Assembly (NCBI GenBank): GCA_934296355.1
Contig: CAKRAY010000018.1
Span: 1 to 18,148, forward strand
Source of the DNA: an uncultured Clostridia bacterium
Lineage (GTDB): Bacteria; Bacillota; Clostridia; Christensenellales; DTU072
Length of the DNA: 18,148 bases
Reading direction: 5' to 3'
Shown here piece by piece: positions 14,365 through 18,148 of the stretch. The translations under genes and the position numbers were made by a program. How positions within the stretch are numbered: the stretch's first letter is position 1; each line of letters opens with the position of its first letter. The notes below the pieces were generated by a model that had not been told where the DNA came from, did no database searches, and saw only the letters and a program-made list of their open reading frames with translations.

Positions 14365-14795
14365 ATTATCGCCTTGTTCGGAGCGATCGTCGCGTTGCTA
14401 ATGCTTGTCGGGGACCTTTGTTTAAGCGTGATTCCCGCAAGTCCGAACGATAGCGGCTTGTTTATAAGAGAAGCGTATCTTAACGGAACGTGGGAAAGTT
14501 GGCGTTTCCGTTACTGCTCGCAACGGGACTGCGCGGAATGTCGCTCGGATATTTTACCGTTCGCGCTTCGTATTTACAAATAAAAGCGCAGTACCGCAAA
14601 ACTCGTTTGGCGATACTGGTCGGCGGCGTGATTTACGTTGCCACGGCGGGCGCGGATTTCGAACGAGAGTATACGCTCGATTCTTATAAACGGTTCTTTC
14701 CGGACGCGGGTTATAGAAAGGCGAGTTACGTTTTTTGCGCCGGCAGAGTACCGTGTGCCGTGGCGATACCGGAAAACGTAAATAGCGAAGATTAA
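14365..14795 (+). pseudogene. Frameshifted membrane-protein remnant
   Basis: Two reading frames join to make one plausible membrane protein. The first frame, from about 14365 or the TTG at 14374, gives FGAIVALLMLVGDLC...AYLNGTWESW. The sequence then continues in another frame from about 14495 as AFPLLLATGLRGMSLGYF...LAILVGGVIYVATAGADF. Both halves are rich in membrane-type segments, and the junction falls inside a conserved-looking stretch, so a one-base loss or two-base gain has broken the gene. No ATG with a good ribosome site precedes the first half, and the last 40 residues look unconserved. The family looks like an uncharacterised multi-pass membrane protein; I cannot name it. Confidence 0.6.
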
Positions 14796-14824
14796 CAATA
14801 AAAAAGCCAAAGCAACGCTTGGCT
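14796..14824 (-). terminator. Second terminator after xre
   Basis: On the minus strand AGCCAAGC...GCTTTGGCT (14824-14805, one bulged base) is followed by TTTTTTATTG. It backs up the hairpin next to the repressor stop. Confidence 0.6.
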
Positions 14825-14844
14825 AAAAAATAAAAAAGCAAACA

Positions 14845-14868
14845 AAAAACGCCGAAAAAGGCGTTTTT
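14845..14868. terminator. Bidirectional intrinsic terminator
   Basis: A 9-bp stem, AAAAACGCC/GGCGTTTTT, with the 6-base loop GAAAAA, has T-runs on both strands. It overlaps the repressor stop codon and ends minus-strand transcription. It can also end plus-strand reading from the pseudogene. Confidence 0.8.
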
Positions 14869-15079
14869 ATCTTATATTCGGACAGTCGCTTATGTTAAGA
14901 ATATAGTCTACCGACACTTCGTAAAACGAGGATAGAGCAATGAGAATATCGGTGGGAATATCCCTTTGTCCGAGTTCGTAATTACTGTATACTTGTTGCG
15001 AGCAGTGCAAAATATGGGCAAGTTCTTTTTGCTTCAACCCTCTTTCTTCACGCAATTCCCGAATACGATAGTATGCCAT
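14867..15079 (-). CDS. Xre-family HTH repressor
   Basis: A 70-aa protein, essentially one Cro/CI-type helix-turn-helix: IRELREERGLKQKELA, then the recognition helix region SQQVYSNYELGQRDIP. The open frame extends to 15172, but its promoter (extended -10 at 15102-15110) lies inside that extension, so the ATG at 15079 is chosen. The leader is about 16 bases with a weak AGAGAG site. It is divergent from the zinc-ribbon membrane-protein gene, with two palindromic operators between them. It most likely represses both itself and that gene. Confidence 0.85.
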   Translation of the reverse strand: MAYYRIRELREERGLKQKELAHILHCSQQVYSNYELGQRDIPTDILIALSSFYEVSVDYILNISDCPNIR

Positions 15080-15101
15080 ATAACTCTCTATTTTTTTATG
15101 T

Positions 15102-15110
15102 ATTATAACA
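15102..15110 (-). promoter_or_regulatory. Extended -10 of the xre promoter
   Basis: On the minus strand TG-T-TATAAT, a perfect extended -10. The -35 is poor at 17 bp (CAATAC); TTGTCA occurs at 21 bp. It abuts the operator at 15112. Confidence 0.6.
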
Positions 15111-15111
15111 A

Positions 15112-15151
15112 ACCGCATTTTGCAGTATTGACAATTACCGCAAATTGCAGT
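15112..15151. promoter_or_regulatory. Paired 15-bp operators of the Xre repressor
   Basis: ACCGCATTTTGCAGT (15112-15126) and ACCGCAAATTGCAGT (15137-15151) are near-palindromes of form ACYGCAA-N-TTGCRGT, 25 bp centre to centre. One abuts the plus -35 and the xre -10; the other fills the plus spacer and touches its -10. Their placement predicts repression of both promoters. Confidence 0.75.
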
Positions 15152-15156
15152 ATAAT
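15128..15156 (+). promoter_or_regulatory. Consensus sigma-A promoter for zinc-ribbon membrane gene
   Basis: TTGACA (15128-15133), exactly 17 bp, TATAAT (15151-15156): a full consensus match. Such a strong promoter under a repressor suggests a switch that is normally held off. A 6-bp hairpin (AACGCA/TGCGTT) sits in the leader at 15166-15183. Confidence 0.85.
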
Positions 15157-15216
15157 TCTTGAGATAACGCATAAAAATGCGTTGCGTTTATGCGAGCATG
15201 AAGGAGAAGAACAAAA

Positions 15217-15831
15217 ATGGAAGAAGTAAGGTGTAGGAATTGTGGGCGATACAATAACCCAAGGAGCAAATTTTGCGCATTTTGCGGTTCACATTTGCCG
15301 AGTGAAACGAGTTATATTACGAATGACGGGAACGGAAGCGCGAAAGAAAGCGATATGTCTTATCGAGATTCGCAATATGAGAGTAACGGCGCGGTTGGAA
15401 CAGTAAAGAAAAAGAGGCTAAGTAAAAAGGGGAAGATAGTTCTTATCGTAGTGGGCGTGTTGTTTGTCCTTGGTTTACTCAATGTTATAATGTCTATTTT
15501 TTTCTATGACGGAACGCCAAGCGAGTCGTCATTTGACAGTTATGCAATCGTCGCGGCGAAGAGCATTATAAAAGACGCGCTCAAAGACCCTTTTTCCGCA
15601 AAGTTTAATAGTACGGAAGTTGCTGCGAAAGACGCGAATCACAAGTATATAATTTTAGTCGACGTGTATGCGAAGAACGGATTCGGGGCATATACGAGAA
15701 ATAAATTTTACGTATACTGTAAGGTTGATTCCGATTGCGAATCATATTACTATAATAAATATTTACCGTATTTAGACGCGACGGAATACACGTTAAGTAG
15801 CGCAATAAGTATGTACGGCTTAGATTGTTAA
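15217..15831 (+). CDS. Zinc-ribbon single-pass membrane protein
   Basis: A 204-aa protein with AAGGAG about 11 bases before the ATG. It has an N-terminal zinc ribbon (C6, C9, C20, C23, pattern CRNCGR...CAFCG), a flexible polar linker, a basic stop (KKKRLSKKGK, 64-73), one membrane helix (about 74-96), then a ~105-aa external domain starting AAKSIIKDALKDPFSAKF. The last motif recalls a secreted-domain family in Firmicutes whose function is unknown. With the positive linker inside, the zinc ribbon is cytoplasmic. Expression is probably controlled by the divergent Xre protein. The two Cys in the outer domain (168 and 174) could form a disulfide. Confidence 0.85.
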   Translation: MEEVRCRNCGRYNNPRSKFCAFCGSHLPSETSYITNDGNGSAKESDMSYRDSQYESNGAVGTVKKKRLSKKGKIVLIVVGVLFVLGLLNVIMSIFFYDGTPSESSFDSYAIVAAKSIIKDALKDPFSAKFNSTEVAAKDANHKYIILVDVYAKNGFGAYTRNKFYVYCKVDSDCESYYYNKYLPYLDATEYTLSSAISMYGLDC

Positions 15832-15978
15832 TACGATAAAGCGTAAAAAATAAGCGCGGTTTATATGCTTTTTTTGTGTTTTCATTAAAAACTACGAAGT
15901 AAGGAAAAAAGTTGCTTTTTTAATTATTATATCGCATAGTTTTTACTTAAAATCGAATGTAAAAAGCGCGATATTTCG

Positions 15979-16007
15979 GAGGGAACGCATAGCGTTTCCT
16001 CTTTTTT
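15979..16007 (+). terminator. Intrinsic terminator
   Basis: GAGGGAACGC and GCGTTTCCTC form a 10-bp stem (one G-T pair) with loop ATA and then six T. It ends transcripts from the zinc-ribbon gene or from a gene that was lost. Confidence 0.85.
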
Positions 16008-16065
16008 ATAAAAGATAGATACGGTTTGTTCGTATGTTTTCGTTGACGAGGCGATAAGCGAGGTC

Positions 16066-16094
16066 TTGCCCGAATACGATAATCGTGGTATAAT
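16066..16094 (+). promoter_or_regulatory. Sigma-A promoter for the small membrane gene and SIMPL operon
   Basis: TTGCCC (16066-16071), 17-bp spacer, TG-G-TATAAT (16086-16094). Confidence 0.65.
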
Positions 16095-16141
16095 CACAAT
16101 ATTACGACTTGCAAAATAGCCGAGCAACGAAACGAAGGAGT

Positions 16142-16318
16142 ATTACGGAACCTTTTTTAGCGGATTTTATCAACAATCCCAAAGCGCCGAAGTGGTTACG
16201 ACACCTTATAGTAACGCTCGTTTGCGGATTATTGATTTTTATCGGCTTTTCCGCCGTTTCTGTTGAAATAGGTTGTGAAAAAGTCCTTGCAAGCAAACTT
16301 TTTCACTTGTATTGTTAA
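16142..16318 (+). CDS. Small membrane protein with ATT or lost start
   Basis: A strong GAAGGAG site (about 16134-16140) is followed by ATT ACG GAA CCT. The expected ATG is missing, so either ATT is used as a rare start or the start has mutated. The product, from TEPFLADFINNPKAPKWLRH, has one clear membrane helix (LIVTLVCGLLIFIGFSAVSV) and a short tail of 20 or so residues that looks cut off. An in-frame TTG at 16109 would make a longer product, but the ribosome site lies inside it. A good promoter is present. It is probably a decayed gene or a poorly expressed small protein of unknown role. Confidence 0.45.
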   Translation: MTEPFLADFINNPKAPKWLRHLIVTLVCGLLIFIGFSAVSVEIGCEKVLASKLFHLYC

Positions 16319-16347
16319 AGAATGAAAAATATTAGGAGGCGCGCGTT

Positions 16348-17007
16348 ATGACAAAAACGATTACGGTTACTGGAACGGGGCAAGTTTCGGTAAAACCCGA
16401 TTTGATTGCGATTTCGATAAGGCTCGAAACGCGAGAAAAAGAGTATGATAAAACGATGGCGGTTGCCGCGGAGCGGATAAACGCTCTCGACAAGTCGCTT
16501 CAAGAAATCGGCTTCGAAAAGAAAGCCGTAAAGACAAAGAGTTTTAACGTCGGTACGAATTACGAGAACGTAAAAGTAAGCGACGGGAACTATAAGCGGG
16601 TGCTTAAAGAGTACGTTTGCGTACACAATTTGGCGGTGGAGTTCGACTTGGATATGAAACGGTTGTCGTGCGCGCTTGCGGCGATGTCCGCTTGCCTTGC
16701 CAAGCCGGAGTTTTCGGTATCTTTCACGGTTAAGGACCCGACCGCCGTCGGTAACGAGTTATTGCAAGTCGCGGCGCGTAACGCTAAAGAAAAAGCGGAT
16801 ATTCTTTGCGCCGCTTCGGGCGTAAGACGCGGCGAACTTTTGTCCGTAAATTACAGTTGGGGCGAAACGAACGTTTGCTCTCCCACCGAGTACAGAGTGG
16901 AAAGTAGGCGTATGACCAAAGTTATGGCGAGCGCGGCGAATATCGAAATCGAACCCGACGATATTAAAGCGAGCGACAGCGCGACTTTCGTTTGGGAAAT
17001 AATTTGA
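16348..17007 (+). CDS. SIMPL-domain (DUF541) protein
   Basis: A 219-aa protein with TAGGAGG before the ATG. It starts with the family signature TITVTGTGQVSVKPDLIAIS, followed by alternating strands and helices throughout (KALDKSL-type helices, then ARNAKEKADILCAASGV), which is the whole SIMPL domain. There is no signal peptide, so it is cytoplasmic, unlike many family members that are periplasmic or surface-attached. The family's biochemical role is unclear; members have been linked to stress tolerance and signalling. It is followed four bases later by a truncated acetyltransferase. Confidence 0.9.
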   Translation: MTKTITVTGTGQVSVKPDLIAISIRLETREKEYDKTMAVAAERINALDKSLQEIGFEKKAVKTKSFNVGTNYENVKVSDGNYKRVLKEYVCVHNLAVEFDLDMKRLSCALAAMSACLAKPEFSVSFTVKDPTAVGNELLQVAARNAKEKADILCAASGVRRGELLSVNYSWGETNVCSPTEYRVESRRMTKVMASAANIEIEPDDIKASDSATFVWEII

Positions 17008-17011
17008 AAAA

Positions 17012-17203
17012 ATGATTTTAGAAACCGACAGGTTAATCCTTAGAGAAATGACCGAAGAAGATTACGAATCGTTGTACGCGGCGTTGGCGGATTCCGACGC
17101 GACGAAGCATTATTCGTACGGTTTTTCGGCAAGACAAGCGATATTATATAAAATAAGGGATAAAAAATGGCTACGAGCAAAGAATACTTACAATTTATTT
17201 TAG
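17012..17203 (+). pseudogene. Truncated RimJ/RimL-type GNAT
   Basis: The first ~40 residues (ILETDRLILREMTEEDYESLYAAL) are a typical start of RimJ/RimL-like acetyltransferases. The acetyl-CoA-binding half (Q/RxxGxG) is missing: the frame drifts into unrelated sequence and stops at 63 aa, against roughly 170 for the family. It is a remnant. Confidence 0.8.
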
Positions 17204-17310
17204 AGCAATTATCGGATTTGGACGGCGTGTCTTATCGCGCGGTAGAACATTTTTATTGTGTAATAAATAAAAATACGGATATGAATTTTGTTATGCGATT
17301 GGCAATCTAA
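17167..17310 (+). pseudogene. Truncated TfoX-like gene
   Basis: MATSKEYLQFILEQLSDLDG (1-20), then VSYRA, matches the start of TfoX N-terminal-domain proteins, a small-protein family of about 110 aa. After residue 25 the sequence becomes unrelated (EHFYCVINKN...) and stops at 47 aa. It overlaps the acetyltransferase remnant by 37 bases, so an old deletion or rearrangement joined the two. Confidence 0.7.
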
Positions 17311-17324
17311 TTCGGGAGGAGCCG

Positions 17325-18148
17325 ATGAAAAAAATCATAATTTGCGTACTTATCGCGATACTCGGCGTATTGCTTTGTTCGTGCGAGGTTTATGTAAATC
17401 GGGAAGATGTCGGAAAATACTATTTTTACGAAGACGGAGCGAAAACGGACAAGTGGATAGAGTTTAAGAATAATAGGTCGCAATGGCGTGACAGCGACGG
17501 CAATCACGGTAGCGTTTCGAGCGGAAACGGTTGGGGACAAATTTTCCTTAAAGGACGAATAAACGCCGATTCCGGGGAAGCGGAGCCGTTTTACGTCGGG
17601 TACTTAAATCGCGGCGCGTTTAGTTTTCGGAAGACCGCGGACTTTGCGGTCGGAAAACATTTATGTCAAGACTATTATTCGGACAAGTCGGAAGCGAAAT
17701 ATAAAGATAGCGGCGCATACGCTTTGAGAGAAGTCGTTTATTCTACCGAAGTTCCGCAAGGCGCGTCGATAAGCGAGATTTATTCTTCGATTCGTCACGT
17801 TTATACGGCGAACGATTACTGCGTTTTTGACGAAAAAGTAAACGGACAAGAAGAGTACGAAACGAAAAACGGCGCGCTCGTAATGACTTTTCGCGTGAGA
17901 GATTGCGACGGAACGAATGAACTCGGGAAACGGCTCGTTTCCGACGCGTCTAAAACTTTTTTTACGATAAAAAACGGCGAAGAAACGGTTTTTACGGCGG
18001 AAGATTTTTTCGGCAGTATAGATAAAAGAAGTTTTTACGTTGAGGAACCGCCGCAACTGATTTTTTATGTGAAAGAATCCGTTTCCGCTAAAATCGCGGC
18101 GATTTACGCCGAAACGCCCGCGCCCGTACTGAAAGCGTTCGTTTACGA
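17325..18148 (+). CDS. Secreted lipoprotein (3' partial)
   Basis: The gene begins with GGGAGGAG and ATG and runs off the right edge with 274 codons open. Residues 1-20 are a lipoprotein signal peptide: KK, hydrophobic IIICVLIAILGVLL, then CSC, with Cys20 the likely lipidated residue (lipobox LCSC). The mature part (VYVNREDVGKYYFYEDGAKT...) is beta-rich and hydrophilic. I recognise no catalytic motif. It would be anchored on the outer face of the membrane. Confidence 0.8.
   Translation, partial: MKKIIICVLIAILGVLLCSCEVYVNREDVGKYYFYEDGAKTDKWIEFKNNRSQWRDSDGNHGSVSSGNGWGQIFLKGRINADSGEAEPFYVGYLNRGAFSFRKTADFAVGKHLCQDYYSDKSEAKYKDSGAYALREVVYSTEVPQGASISEIYSSIRHVYTANDYCVFDEKVNGQEEYETKNGALVMTFRVRDCDGTNELGKRLVSDASKTFFTIKNGEETVFTAEDFFGSIDKRSFYVEEPPQLIFYVKESVSAKIAAIYAETPAPVLKAFVY

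Larger units (their letters stand above)
15832..16141. other. 310-bp intergenic region with terminators and promoter
   Basis: It holds a weak A/T-rich hairpin (about 15845-15875, ending in seven T), a good terminator at 15979-16007 and a promoter at 16066-16094. Nothing coding is supported in between; the terminator about 150 bases after the preceding gene hints at a lost gene. Confidence 0.6.

Noticed and set aside
15080..15172. Longer N-terminus for the Xre repressor
   Set aside because: The extension contains the xre promoter and both operators, so it cannot be in the message.

Overview
The window looks like an accessory region of an anaerobic, gut-type Firmicute (Clostridia-like). The evidence is strong AGGAGG-type ribosome binding sites, consensus sigma-A promoters with extended -10 elements, moderate GC with many CG-containing codons, and defence or mobile-type genes next to decaying gene fragments. 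This assignment is inference; there is no rRNA, tRNA or housekeeping marker to fix the taxon. No integrase, relaxase, insertion sequence or CRISPR array is visible.

Layout. (1) 1-4.4 kb: the 3' part of a GNAT acetyltransferase carrying an extra N-terminal beta-rich domain, convergent with a 1128-aa bacterial NLR-like protein (NACHT NTPase plus C-terminal BspA-type leucine-rich repeats) on the minus strand. (2) 4.4-9.1 kb: a divergent plus-strand operon. Its genes are a small 19-aa-repeat/zinc-ribbon protein, a strong hairpin terminator or attenuator, a JAMM peptidase fused to two ThiF/E1 domains (the first catalytically dead, the second intact), a ClpA/ClpB-like AAA+ unfoldase, and a protein with an E2-like C-terminal His...Cys motif. 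The unfoldase and the E2-like protein share an N-terminal domain of roughly 85-100 aa. This is the best candidate for a new system: ubiquitin-like activation, transfer and removal enzymes joined to a protein unfoldase. (3) 9.1-9.65 kb: non-coding, with four successive inverted repeats and a duplicated GGGGGAAA motif; a candidate structured RNA or cis element. (4) 9.65-14.1 kb: a tightly coupled cassette of an intact ClpP peptidase, a Sel1-like/degenerate AAA+ protein ending in a ClpX-loop-like GFGG motif, a soluble TraG/VirD4-type coupling ATPase, and an acidic winged-helix protein. (5) 14.1-18.1 kb: operators and promoters before a frameshifted membrane-protein pseudogene; an Xre repressor divergent from a zinc-ribbon membrane protein, with two palindromic operators between them; a SIMPL-domain protein; truncated GNAT and TfoX-like remnants; and the 5' part of a lipoprotein gene that runs off the end.

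How the parts may work together (inference). In block 2 the small repeat protein is placed as a highly expressed first gene, separated by a terminator from its enzymes. This suggests it is a substrate, tag or adaptor for the JAMM-E1 enzyme, with the E2-like protein transferring and the AAA+ ring unfolding. In block 4 the ClpP and pseudo-AAA+ proteins are translationally coupled to the T4CP-like pump. This suggests a proteolytic chamber attached to a DNA or protein translocase rather than ordinary conjugation, because no other transfer genes are present. Whether the ClpP of block 4 serves the unfoldase of block 2 is open. The NACHT gene shares a divergent promoter region with block 2, consistent with a defence island.
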